Source of the DNA: a virus
DNA length: 40,218 bases
Direction: 5' to 3' (one strand)
Virus record (IMG/VR): IMGVR_UViG_3300009008_000091
Span: 1-40,218 of that record
How positions within the stretch are numbered: the stretch's first letter is position 1; every line of letters begins with the position of its first letter. Below the pieces are notes generated by a model. The model did not search any database. It was not told the DNA's origin and saw nothing but the letters and a program-made list of their open reading frames with translations. The translations under genes and the position numbers were made by a program. Shown here piece after piece: positions 21,053 through 29,188 of this stretch.

Positions 21053-22590
21053 AGCAACAGAAACATGAGTTTCTTGAAAGCGCTAAGAGTTGTGAATATT
21101 TCCTAGAAAATCATGGAAAAGTAAAGCACCCGATACGGGGCGTGGTTCCTTTCAGAATGTATCCTTTTCAGAAGGATACGCTAAGAGCAATTCAAGATGA
21201 CGGGCATATGATCATCCTTAAGGGTAGGCAGTTAGGTCTGTCTACCCTAATGGCTGGTTATGTAGCTTGGTTCATGATATTCAATCCCAATAAAGAAATC
21301 CTGGTAGTCGCTATCAAACAGAGCGTTGCGATCAACTTTATCAAGAAGGTAAAGCTGTTCATGAATGCTCTACCTGAATTTATACGACCCGCCCTATCTT
21401 CAGATAACAAGCTTGAGGTTACCCTATCTAACGGATCTAATTGTCAGGCGTCTACTAGTTCTGATGAAGCGGGGCGATCCGAAGCGCTGTCCTTGCTTGT
21501 TCTAGATGAAGCTGCGTTCATTAAAAACATCGATGAGCTATGGACTGCTGCTTACCCGACCCTATCGACGGGTGGTAAAGCGATTGCCCTTTCCACTCCC
21601 AATGGTCAGGGTAATTGGTTCCACAAGACCTTCATGGACGCGGAAAACGAACTTAATAACTTCAAGCCCATCACCCTCCCATGGCAGTTACACCCAGAAC
21701 GCGATCAAAAATGGTATGACGACGTTTTCAAGGGCATGAACTTCGACAGAAGGAAAATGGCCCAGGAGCACGAATGTGACTTCATCGCATCGGGTGACAC
21801 GGTTATTGATCCTGATGTTATTAAGTGGTACAAAAAGAACATGGTGCGCCCACCTGAAAAGAAATTCGGAGTTGCTAACGCCATCTGGAGATGGAAAGAC
21901 CCTATAGAAGGGCATAGATACTTAGTGGTTGGTGATACCGCCCGAGGGGATGGTAAAGATTACTCCGCCTATGAAGTAATAGATCTAGAGACTATGGAGC
22001 AAGTGGAAGAGTTCAAGTATCAGATACCCACTACGGATTTCGCAGATCTTTTAATTACGGCGGCTACTACTTATAATAAAGCGTTATTGGCCGTAGAAAA
22101 CAACGGATTAGGTTGGAGTACGGTAACGGGTGTAATCGAAAAATACGGGAACATTTACTATTCTGACAAGATGAACATGAGAGTGAAGAACCCGTTTCAA
22201 TACACTCCCGACCATAAAAAAGTACCAGGGTTTACTAACTCAACGACGATTCGTCCTATGGTAATCGATGCTCTTATTGAATCAGTTAATACAAAAGGGT
22301 TTAAGTTATACTCGAAAAGGCTTTTAGATGAGATAACTGTTTTCATCTGGTATCGGGGTAAGGCCCAGGCGATGAAAGGGTATAACGATGATGCGACTAT
22401 TAGTATCGCGATTGGTGCGTATTTAAGATCGGACGGTTTGAAAGAATCGGGTAGTGAGTTGATGGAAATTTACACTGGAGAACAACGATCGTACGCAGAA
22501 GTGTTTGCCCCACATGTTGATGTGGGACCACCTAGCAATCCATGGCAAGATCCCGAATTTGGTGATTTATCATGGTTAATCAGTGGATAA
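21034..22590 (+). CDS. Terminase large subunit (gp17-like)
   Basis: 518 residues from ATG 21034. ATPase: Walker A variant K63-GRQLGLS-T71 (the R/K-rich Q-L-G form of T4-type terminases), Walker B LLVLDEAA (154-161) with E159 catalytic, coupling motif ALSTPNG (185-191). Nuclease: V-G-D-T-A-R-G-D-G as the first aspartate, AVENNG, and DDATIS near the end, an RNase-H fold that cuts the concatemer. Motor for packaging DNA through the portal. Somewhat shorter than T4 gp17 (610). No small subunit gene is recognisable immediately upstream, where the glycosyltransferase lies. Confidence 0.95.
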   Translation: MGVYTLEQQKHEFLESAKSCEYFLENHGKVKHPIRGVVPFRMYPFQKDTLRAIQDDGHMIILKGRQLGLSTLMAGYVAWFMIFNPNKEILVVAIKQSVAINFIKKVKLFMNALPEFIRPALSSDNKLEVTLSNGSNCQASTSSDEAGRSEALSLLVLDEAAFIKNIDELWTAAYPTLSTGGKAIALSTPNGQGNWFHKTFMDAENELNNFKPITLPWQLHPERDQKWYDDVFKGMNFDRRKMAQEHECDFIASGDTVIDPDVIKWYKKNMVRPPEKKFGVANAIWRWKDPIEGHRYLVVGDTARGDGKDYSAYEVIDLETMEQVEEFKYQIPTTDFADLLITAATTYNKALLAVENNGLGWSTVTGVIEKYGNIYYSDKMNMRVKNPFQYTPDHKKVPGFTNSTTIRPMVIDALIESVNTKGFKLYSKRLLDEITVFIWYRGKAQAMKGYNDDATISIAIGAYLRSDGLKESGSELMEIYTGEQRSYAEVFAPHVDVGPPSNPWQDPEFGDLSWLISG

Positions 22591-22607
22591 GAGGATAAGA
22601 GGATAAA
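22585..22607 (+). repeat. Three tandem copies of GGATAAGA before the portal gene
   Basis: GGATAAGA (22585-22592), GGATAAGA (22593-22600) and GGATAAAA (22601-22608, running into the ATG) begin in the terminase gene's last codons and run to the portal start. Each copy has a GGAT/AGAGG core that can serve as ribosome-binding site. Replication slippage could add or remove copies and shift the spacing. Confidence 0.7.
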
Positions 22608-24266
22608 ATGAGAACACCAGCACGCCGCAGCACTATATTGCAATCGGGGAAAAGAGTAGGAAGGGACAAAACAGCTTACTCCTATTTAAAGCAGCTTTTA
22701 GATGACCCCAACAATGTAGCTTCAAAAGCGTATAGAGATCCTAGTATTACCCAGCAGATTATCAACTCGCTGGCTGATAAGGTTCAGTACTCTTTTTATT
22801 CCCAAAACACCGACAGTAGCGGAACAGAAAGAAAATACCGATACCAAGATTTCGAGATGATGGAGTTCGAACCCATTGTCTCATCTGCTATTGATATTTA
22901 CGCAGATGAAAGCACTATCTTCAATGAAGAAGACAAACTACTGCAGATTAAAGCTACCTCTGGCAAAGTAAAAGATGAGCTGGAGGATTTTTTTAAGAAC
23001 ACAGTGGATATAAAGAACAACGCATGGACTTGGGCTAGGACTCTTTGTAAGTATGGTGACTACTTCGTGTTCATCCACACGGAAGAAGGAAAGGGTATAA
23101 CCAACATGATACCCCTACCCGCCGTTGACATCGAAAAAGAGCATGGATACGACGAAGAGCATCCAGAAAAAATAAGATACAAATGGGCCATAATGCAAAG
23201 CGCCAAGAGGGCGATGGCTCCGATGATTCAGACAAAAGATGGAAAGTACATCGATGACGTTAATATAACGCATTTCTGTTTGGACATGGACGACAAATAC
23301 TTCCCCTACGGAAAGTCCGTTCTAGATGCGGGACGTAGGGTGTGGAAGCAGTTAAACATGCTTGAGGATGCCATGTTGGTGTACAGGATCACGAGATCCC
23401 CCGAGCGTCGAGTGTTTAATATCGAAGTCGGAAATATGAGCCCTAAAGACATTCCCGATTACATCGAAACAGTAAAAAACAAACTAAAGAAAGCTCCTAT
23501 CGTACAGAATCAGTCCAGTGGGCTAATGAACTTAAGATATAATCCGATGGCCGTTGACGAGGATTACTTTGTCGCGTCGAGGGGTGGCGTAAGCTCTAGG
23601 ATCGACACTCTCCCAGGTGCACAGAACCTTGGCGACATCGATGACGTTCAGTACATGCAGGCCAAGCTCTTCGCCGTGCTTAAGGTCCCCAAAGCTTACT
23701 TATCGTATGAGGAAGACATCTCTGCAAAGAGCCTTCTTTCTCAAGAAGACGTAAGATTCTCTAGGACTATTGAAAGAATCCAAAGGGTGTTTCTAACGGG
23801 ACTAACCAGAATGGCCGTAATTCACCTCTTCATGAAGGGGTTCTCTCCAGAGGATATTGAGAGTTTTGATCTTAAGATGACTAACCCATCTCATCAGGCC
23901 GAGCTTATGCAGCTTGAACTTTGGGAAAGAAGAGTAGCCGTCTTTAAAGAAGTAACTGGTAAGGATCAAGCGTTGTCTGTTGAAACTGCTATGGAAATGT
24001 TCTTGAATCTGTCTAAAGAAGAAATCAGACGAGAACTTAAGAGAATTCAAACGAACAACCATGAAGAGCTTGATGGTGGCGAGGGGGGTATGTTTGGAGA
24101 AGAGGCTTGGGATGAAGCTGGTCCAGATGTACCTGAGCCCGCTGAAAACAATAATCAATTTGGGGTCCCTAAAGAGCCAACGACGGAGCCCATGGCTTTC
24201 GAAAGTAGTAAAACCGTGTTCAAAGATGTCATTTGTATCTTAGAGGGAGAGAAGAAGAATGCTTAA
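22608..24266 (+). CDS. Portal protein (gp20-like)
   Basis: 552 residues, similar to T4 gp20 (524). Features known in this family: the conserved wing/stem core around EFEPIVSSAIDIYADES, the VYRITRSPERRVFNIEVGNM region near residue 265, the crown/tunnel segment NLRYNPMAVDEDYFVASRG, and GDIDDVQYMQAKLF followed by KVPKAYLSYEE. Forms the 12-subunit ring at one vertex through which DNA enters and to which the neck is fixed. The acidic C-terminal tail ends in the next gene's start. Confidence 0.92.
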   Translation: MRTPARRSTILQSGKRVGRDKTAYSYLKQLLDDPNNVASKAYRDPSITQQIINSLADKVQYSFYSQNTDSSGTERKYRYQDFEMMEFEPIVSSAIDIYADESTIFNEEDKLLQIKATSGKVKDELEDFFKNTVDIKNNAWTWARTLCKYGDYFVFIHTEEGKGITNMIPLPAVDIEKEHGYDEEHPEKIRYKWAIMQSAKRAMAPMIQTKDGKYIDDVNITHFCLDMDDKYFPYGKSVLDAGRRVWKQLNMLEDAMLVYRITRSPERRVFNIEVGNMSPKDIPDYIETVKNKLKKAPIVQNQSSGLMNLRYNPMAVDEDYFVASRGGVSSRIDTLPGAQNLGDIDDVQYMQAKLFAVLKVPKAYLSYEEDISAKSLLSQEDVRFSRTIERIQRVFLTGLTRMAVIHLFMKGFSPEDIESFDLKMTNPSHQAELMQLELWERRVAVFKEVTGKDQALSVETAMEMFLNLSKEEIRRELKRIQTNNHEELDGGEGGMFGEEAWDEAGPDVPEPAENNNQFGVPKEPTTEPMAFESSKTVFKDVICILEGEKKNA

Positions 24267-25125
24267 CTCAGGATTGATATTTGAAATGTTATCCTACTCA
24301 CTAGTAGAGTCTACCTTCTATGGGGACTCAGAGAGAGCAGCCGTATACATGGATCTCATCGAGAAGAACTTTCATTCGGAGTCCCCCCTTCTTAGAGAGG
24401 CTATAGTTTTCAACACCCTACTGAATAGGAAGTCGTCCAAGCTTGGAGCTTCCAGTTTTGTCGCCAAGACCCTAAAGAAGCTTCCTTCCTATGAGACTAC
24501 GGTGGAATCCTTCTCCACGCTACTTCACTCTCTAAAGAGGTCGGGAGTTCTGCAAGAGATCGAGGATACTTTCGAGAACATGGACGAAGATTACGACAGC
24601 GCTTTCTCCAACATTAGCTACTTGATCGACTCCGAGTATACTGGAAAAGATAATTCAGAAATTAAAAAAAGCGTGATTGAACACGTCAAGGGAGAATACG
24701 TTGGTAGCTCCCTCAAAACCAGCGAAAACGGCACTTTTTCAGACAAAGTAGCTCTTTTGAGAGTGGCTTCAAAAGGAAGTCTGACATTAGAGGAACAGAA
24801 ACTTCTGGTAGAGGTTTTTGCATCCCCGCTCCCTATACTTGAGTTCTTCAATGATAGATATAACTCAATTGAAAAAGATGTGGTTGGGGGAGCCGCTCTG
24901 ATCGAAGAATTGGGGACCGCAGGGAAAATTGGCGTAAGTGCTGCTGTGGTTGCCCTTATAATCAAAAAGTTCAATGAACTAAGGAAGGCCATCGAAACCG
25001 CATCCAAAGATCAAGTCCAGGCCATAAAAGGTATCAGGCTTGAATCCTACATGAAGTCCTATTTGGACTTTGAAGACCTACTCCTTGAGATGAAAACCAT
25101 CATAGGAGAATGTGAGGACGAATAA
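24259..25125 (+). CDS. Structural-module protein of unknown function, 288 aa
   Basis: Starts in the last codons of the portal gene. Almost all helical and acidic, with a hydrophobic glycine- and alanine-rich stretch near 215-240 (VGGAALIEELGTAGKIGVSAAVVALII). In T4 small core proteins (gp67, gp68) lie at this place, but this protein is far larger and shows no clear likeness. A role in the prohead core or portal vertex is inferred only from position. Confidence 0.75.
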   Translation: MLNSGLIFEMLSYSLVESTFYGDSERAAVYMDLIEKNFHSESPLLREAIVFNTLLNRKSSKLGASSFVAKTLKKLPSYETTVESFSTLLHSLKRSGVLQEIEDTFENMDEDYDSAFSNISYLIDSEYTGKDNSEIKKSVIEHVKGEYVGSSLKTSENGTFSDKVALLRVASKGSLTLEEQKLLVEVFASPLPILEFFNDRYNSIEKDVVGGAALIEELGTAGKIGVSAAVVALIIKKFNELRKAIETASKDQVQAIKGIRLESYMKSYLDFEDLLLEMKTIIGECEDE

Positions 25126-25715
25126 TGCGTGGAATTTTAGCTGAGTACACACTAATTAATATAAACGATTCAGTTATCAAAGAGGCCCAGGATGCTATTG
25201 CTTCGGGTGGTCCTTTGGTGATTAGAGGTATTCTTCAGAGTGCTAATAAAAAGAATCGGAACGGGAGAGTTTACCCTAGAGAGATCTTGGCTAAACAAAT
25301 CGAAGAGTACCTTCCGTTGATAAAAGAACGAAGAGCGTTGGGAGAATTGGATCATCCAAACTCTGCCGAAGTTAATCTTTCGAACACATCCCACTTGGTG
25401 ACTAACATTTGGTGGGAAGCCGATGACGTAATGGGGGAAGTTGAGATTCTCGATACTCCCGCAGGAAAGATTGCCAAGCAGTTGATCGCACAAAACGTGA
25501 AACTTGGCATCAGTTCCCGAGGCGTCGGAAGCGTGGTTGAAAGCGAAGAAGGCACTGTCGTACAAGATGACTTTAACTTGATTGGTTTTGATTTAGTATC
25601 CATGCCTTCTACTCATGGAGCTTTCTTGCATGAAAGTGAGGAGAAGGAGCCAAAACAAGCAGTAGATGTGTCTGGATTCAATAAGGTGTCCGCTAGGATA
25701 CTAGAAAGAAACTAA
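25125..25715 (+). CDS. Prohead core protease (gp21-like)
   Basis: 196 residues. Serine protease of the herpes/phage assembly family: catalytic H77 in ALGELDHPNS and the serine pair S130-S131 in GISSRGVGS, both conserved in T4 gp21 relatives. NGRVYPREIL near 46-55 is another conserved stretch. It removes the scaffold and trims the capsid protein at maturation. Between unknown 24259 and the scaffold, which is the T4 order. Confidence 0.92.
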   Translation: MRGILAEYTLININDSVIKEAQDAIASGGPLVIRGILQSANKKNRNGRVYPREILAKQIEEYLPLIKERRALGELDHPNSAEVNLSNTSHLVTNIWWEADDVMGEVEILDTPAGKIAKQLIAQNVKLGISSRGVGSVVESEEGTVVQDDFNLIGFDLVSMPSTHGAFLHESEEKEPKQAVDVSGFNKVSARILERN

Positions 25716-25724
25716 GGAGAAAGC

Positions 25725-26594
25725 ATGAAGAAAAATAAGAAGAGGATCAGGGATCTTTTCCTTACTGAGATGGAGGACTTAGACGCTTCTATTACGGAAG
25801 AGGAAGAGTGCGATGACGAAGAGAAGAAGGATGAGAAGCCTGACTTCTTGAATAAAGAGGCCGATACTTCTGGCATCGAAGGCGTAGACGTACCTGTTGA
25901 GGACGAAGAAGAAGAGCTTCTTCTGGGTGTTGAAGAGGAAGAAAACCCTCTTGAAGACATCGAGCCCGAGCCCGAGGAAGAAATTGGTGGCGAGGATGAG
26001 ATTACGGGTGACACCCTGGATATCGAGGCAGAGCCTATTGATGAGCCTGCTGATGAAGAGTTACTCATTGATGACGAGATGCCCATCGAGGACGAAGAGG
26101 AAGAGGAAATCATCGAGATCTACGATGACGAAATCTCCGACGAGGAAGAGAAAGAGGACGAACTAGCAGATGAGCCCTATATGGAGGCTATCCTGCGTCC
26201 GATCCAGAAGCTCGTATCCGAGGTTAAGAAGATTCGTGCCAAGAATAAAATCAACGCCAAGAAGCTAGCTAAGTTAGAGGGCAGGCTTAATGAGTCCGAA
26301 CTATTCAACCATAAGCTGGCTGTTACTAACCAGATTCTAGCTAAGTACGACCTAAGTGAAGAGCGAAAGATCGATCTGATCACTAGAATCGATGAGGCTA
26401 ATAGCTTCGGCGAGGTTGCCACCCTTAACAAGATGCTAGATGAAAGTTTTGCTCTTGGCACCAGAGGCAAGTCTATCAATGAGCTTCTGCCTAAGGGTAA
26501 AAAGAATTCTGGATCCTCGCCAGTCGATATTCCTGACGTGGATGTTAAGAGAATGCAGTATCTGGCGGGCATCGACGAAAACTCTTCAGACTAG
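25725..26594 (+). CDS. Prohead scaffold core protein (gp22-like), very acidic
   Basis: 289 residues, RBS AAGGAGAAAGC. About residues 18-145 are mostly Asp/Glu runs, and 145-260 are a coiled-coil with basic helices (PIQKLVSEVKKIRAKNK, LAKLEGRLNESELFNHK). C-terminus ends MQYLAGIDE, a helix likely to touch the capsid shell. This is the T4 gp22-type scaffold, digested by the protease just upstream. The acidic run creates a serine-rich false ORF on the other strand. Confidence 0.85.
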   Translation: MKKNKKRIRDLFLTEMEDLDASITEEEECDDEEKKDEKPDFLNKEADTSGIEGVDVPVEDEEEELLLGVEEEENPLEDIEPEPEEEIGGEDEITGDTLDIEAEPIDEPADEELLIDDEMPIEDEEEEEIIEIYDDEISDEEEKEDELADEPYMEAILRPIQKLVSEVKKIRAKNKINAKKLAKLEGRLNESELFNHKLAVTNQILAKYDLSEERKIDLITRIDEANSFGEVATLNKMLDESFALGTRGKSINELLPKGKKNSGSSPVDIPDVDVKRMQYLAGIDENSSD

Positions 26595-26608
26595 TCTGGA
26601 GGTGACAG

Positions 26609-27286
26609 ATGCTAGGAGACACACTTTTAGAGTATGTGTACCTAGGTACATCTAGACAATTGCTTGAAGATCTTAAAGACCTTAAGGTAGAGTCTAGTAT
26701 AGATCGAGCTACCATACAGAAGGAAGAGCAGCCCGAGCCAATCGATCAGAGAATGGACTTAGAGCCAGAAGGATTAGCTGGGGTAAGCCCTGAAGCGGAA
26801 ACGGTGAGAAAGTCACTGTTGACCACTTTGATGAAATACGTCAACGCCCTTAAATCCGCTGAAACGGATGGGGACGTTCAAGACATAGTAAACAGATTCT
26901 TTAGCCTAATGCATTCTCAAATGGGAGCTAAAGAGTGGAAAGAAAAAGGTGGAAAATCGGCAGGTCGAGAGGGTGGAACTGATGACACCCCCAAGCCGCC
27001 GCCACCAAGAAATCCAAGGCCATCGGACACTATGGAGTCCGTTGACTTTGACATAATTGAGTTGTTAGAATCCGTTAAAAAAGAGTTAGCTAGAAAAGAC
27101 AAAAGAATCGGTTCTTTGACGGAGAGCATAAAGAAAAAGGATGATTTGATCAAGAGTAAAGAGAAAAAACCAAAGAGAAAGACCAAAAGCGAACAGGCAA
27201 AACCCCTGATTTCCGAGAGAAACAGAAAAAGGCTAGAGTTCAATTGCGGTCTTGACATCTATGGAGAACAAGATGAAAAAGAATAG
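26609..27286 (+). CDS. Hypothetical protein between scaffold and capsid genes, 225 aa
   Basis: ATG 26609 with GGAGGTGACAG before it. Contains a helical segment about 70-105, a proline run (PKPPPPRNPRPS, near 128-139), then a highly basic helix pair (KKELARKDKRIGS, KKKDDLIKSKEKKPKRK). Charge layout suggests it lies inside the prohead or contacts DNA. No known T4 gene is equivalent. Overlaps the capsid gene start by 14 bases. Confidence 0.72.
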   Translation: MLGDTLLEYVYLGTSRQLLEDLKDLKVESSIDRATIQKEEQPEPIDQRMDLEPEGLAGVSPEAETVRKSLLTTLMKYVNALKSAETDGDVQDIVNRFFSLMHSQMGAKEWKEKGGKSAGREGGTDDTPKPPPPRNPRPSDTMESVDFDIIELLESVKKELARKDKRIGSLTESIKKKDDLIKSKEKKPKRKTKSEQAKPLISERNRKRLEFNCGLDIYGEQDEKE

Positions 27287-29069
27287 AACTTTTACAAGTG
27301 AGATCCTGCAGGCAGCAGCGCATGACGCTACTAAGTTCCAGCCTCAGCACACTCCTGAGCTTAACCATGAGCTTATGGAGAAGTGGTCGAAGTTTGGACT
27401 CCTGAAGGGTCTTAAAGATGACCACCAGCGTGGCGTAGTTGCTCAGATTCTGGAGAATGAAAGCCAGTGGATGATCAACGAGGCCGACACTGCCGATGCC
27501 GAAGGCTATAACACTACTATCTTCCCTATGGTTCGTAGGGTATTTGGTGGTCTGTTGGCCAATGATATCGTTAGTGTTCAGCCTATGAGCCTTCCTTCTG
27601 GTCTGTGCTTCTACATCGACTTTGTTGATGACCAGGGCCACCGTGTAATGGACGAACTCCTTTACAACAACGGCTACGGAATGGGTAGTGACTATTGGCT
27701 GGGGTACTACGGAATGGGTGCGTCTAACACTCACGAGTTTGCCCTTGACGTAGACGCCGAGTACGCGTGGTACACGGGGTCGCCGTCCAACCCTGAAGTT
27801 ATGGGCCAGGACACCACTCCGTATGCGGTGACCGCGGACGGCTTCTCAGATGATCCTGTAACTAATCTGCATAAGTACAGTCTTCCTGAAGTGTACATTT
27901 GCCCCGCAACTCCGTCGAACGATCCTACAAAGTGGGTACGTTTCTACGTTGTAACGGGAACTCCCGAAGCGTCGAATCAGGTTAAGCTAGAGCTTAACGG
28001 TGGTGACACGCTTGGTCTTGAGTTCTTCGATGGTGCAGGTGGATCGGGAGATCTTAGTGACCTTCTAGACGTTGTTAATAACAACACTAAGCTGTACACT
28101 CTAGATGGTACTGAGACTTGCGATGACAGCATCGATTGGACTACGGGAACCACAGGACAGTTAGACATCAGGGTTAACTTCGGACACAACCCGTTTGAGG
28201 TCGGCGCTAACATGAACCAGCCTCTGAACGAGTCTTACTTGCTCCCTGGTGAAGATACATCGAACATCAAGGAACTGAACCTTGAGGTCAAGAGTTCACC
28301 TATCATTGCGAAGACTCGCAAACTGAAGACCAAGTGGACTCCTGAGCTTCAGCAGGACCTTCAGGCTTATCACAGCATCGATGCTGAGCAGGAGCTTACT
28401 AGCGTAATGAGCGACGAGGTTGCCATGGAGATCGATCGTGAGATCATCCGTGACCTTATCGGCTCTGCTGGAACTGAGATCGAAGTCGATATCAGTGCCG
28501 CTATTTCCGCTGGTGAGACTGCGCACGATAGGTACAGGGTTGCCGTTGAGGCCGTAATGGCTGGTTCGAACGCGATCCACAAGAAGACGCTCCGTGGCTA
28601 CGGTAACTGGATTATCGTAAGCCCTGAGTTCGCGACTGTTCTGCAGTTCGCTGGTGCCTTCTTGAGGAACGACACCGACAAGACTATCAACTTCAGTGGT
28701 GGTATGCAGTTGGCTGGACTCCTTGAGAACCGTGTAAAGGTCTACGTTGATCCTTACATGCCAGCTTCGACTGCGATCATGGGATACACTGGTAGTAGCT
28801 TCCTGGAGTCAGGATACGTCTACTCTCCGTATGTACCCGTAATGATCACGCCGACAGTATACGATCCTAACACCTTCGTACCCCGTAAGGGTCTGATGAC
28901 TCGTTATGGTAAGAAGCTGATTAGGTCGGACTTCTTCTGTCGCATCAATATCACTGGATGGCCTACTGCTGGTCTGGGTAGCGCGATCTACAGTGGTGGC
29001 TTCGGCTACGCTGAGAGAGCGTTCAACATCGGACGTGGAGCGGCCTGGAATCCTACTAAGCTTAACTAA
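27273..29069 (+). CDS. Major capsid protein (gp23-like)
   Basis: 598 residues. ATG 27273 has GGAG six bases upstream, inside the previous gene; upstream ATG 27261 and TTG 27252 have no site. N-terminal part (about 1-60) is likely the cleaved delta region. FPMVRRVFGGLLANDIVSVQPMS and, near the end, FVPRKGLMTRYGKKLIRSDFF are HK97-fold signatures of the T4 gp23 family. It is about 77 residues longer than T4 gp23, and the segment around 165-310 seems to be an inserted domain. Transcript ends in a strong terminator. Confidence 0.92.
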   Translation: MKKNRTFTSEILQAAAHDATKFQPQHTPELNHELMEKWSKFGLLKGLKDDHQRGVVAQILENESQWMINEADTADAEGYNTTIFPMVRRVFGGLLANDIVSVQPMSLPSGLCFYIDFVDDQGHRVMDELLYNNGYGMGSDYWLGYYGMGASNTHEFALDVDAEYAWYTGSPSNPEVMGQDTTPYAVTADGFSDDPVTNLHKYSLPEVYICPATPSNDPTKWVRFYVVTGTPEASNQVKLELNGGDTLGLEFFDGAGGSGDLSDLLDVVNNNTKLYTLDGTETCDDSIDWTTGTTGQLDIRVNFGHNPFEVGANMNQPLNESYLLPGEDTSNIKELNLEVKSSPIIAKTRKLKTKWTPELQQDLQAYHSIDAEQELTSVMSDEVAMEIDREIIRDLIGSAGTEIEVDISAAISAGETAHDRYRVAVEAVMAGSNAIHKKTLRGYGNWIIVSPEFATVLQFAGAFLRNDTDKTINFSGGMQLAGLLENRVKVYVDPYMPASTAIMGYTGSSFLESGYVYSPYVPVMITPTVYDPNTFVPRKGLMTRYGKKLIRSDFFCRINITGWPTAGLGSAIYSGGFGYAERAFNIGRGAAWNPTKLN

Positions 29070-29100
29070 GCTGGTAGTAGTGATTTTGGTTGACAAAATG

Positions 29101-29126
29101 AGAGGGGGAGCATTCGCTCCCCCTCT
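29101..29126 (+). terminator. Rho-independent terminator after the capsid gene
   Basis: An 11-base-pair stem AGAGGGGGAGC (29101-29111) with GCTCCCCCTCT (29116-29126) and an ATTC loop, then TTCTGT. It lies 31 bases after the capsid stop. It ends the head operon and may let the capsid gene be expressed more than the tail genes. Confidence 0.88.
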
Positions 29127-29188
29127 TTCTGTAGGTATAACAAACTACTTATACTAAAGAGACTTTTGTTTTCAACCAAGGGAAGGCC

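Noticed and set aside
25712-26113. Serine-rich leftward open frame
   Set aside because: Direct result of the GAA/GAG/GAT-rich scaffold gene read backwards; not a real protein.
29090-29095. TTGACA after the capsid gene as a promoter
   Set aside because: No TATAAT-like sequence at 16-19 bases distance, and the terminator stem would follow immediately.
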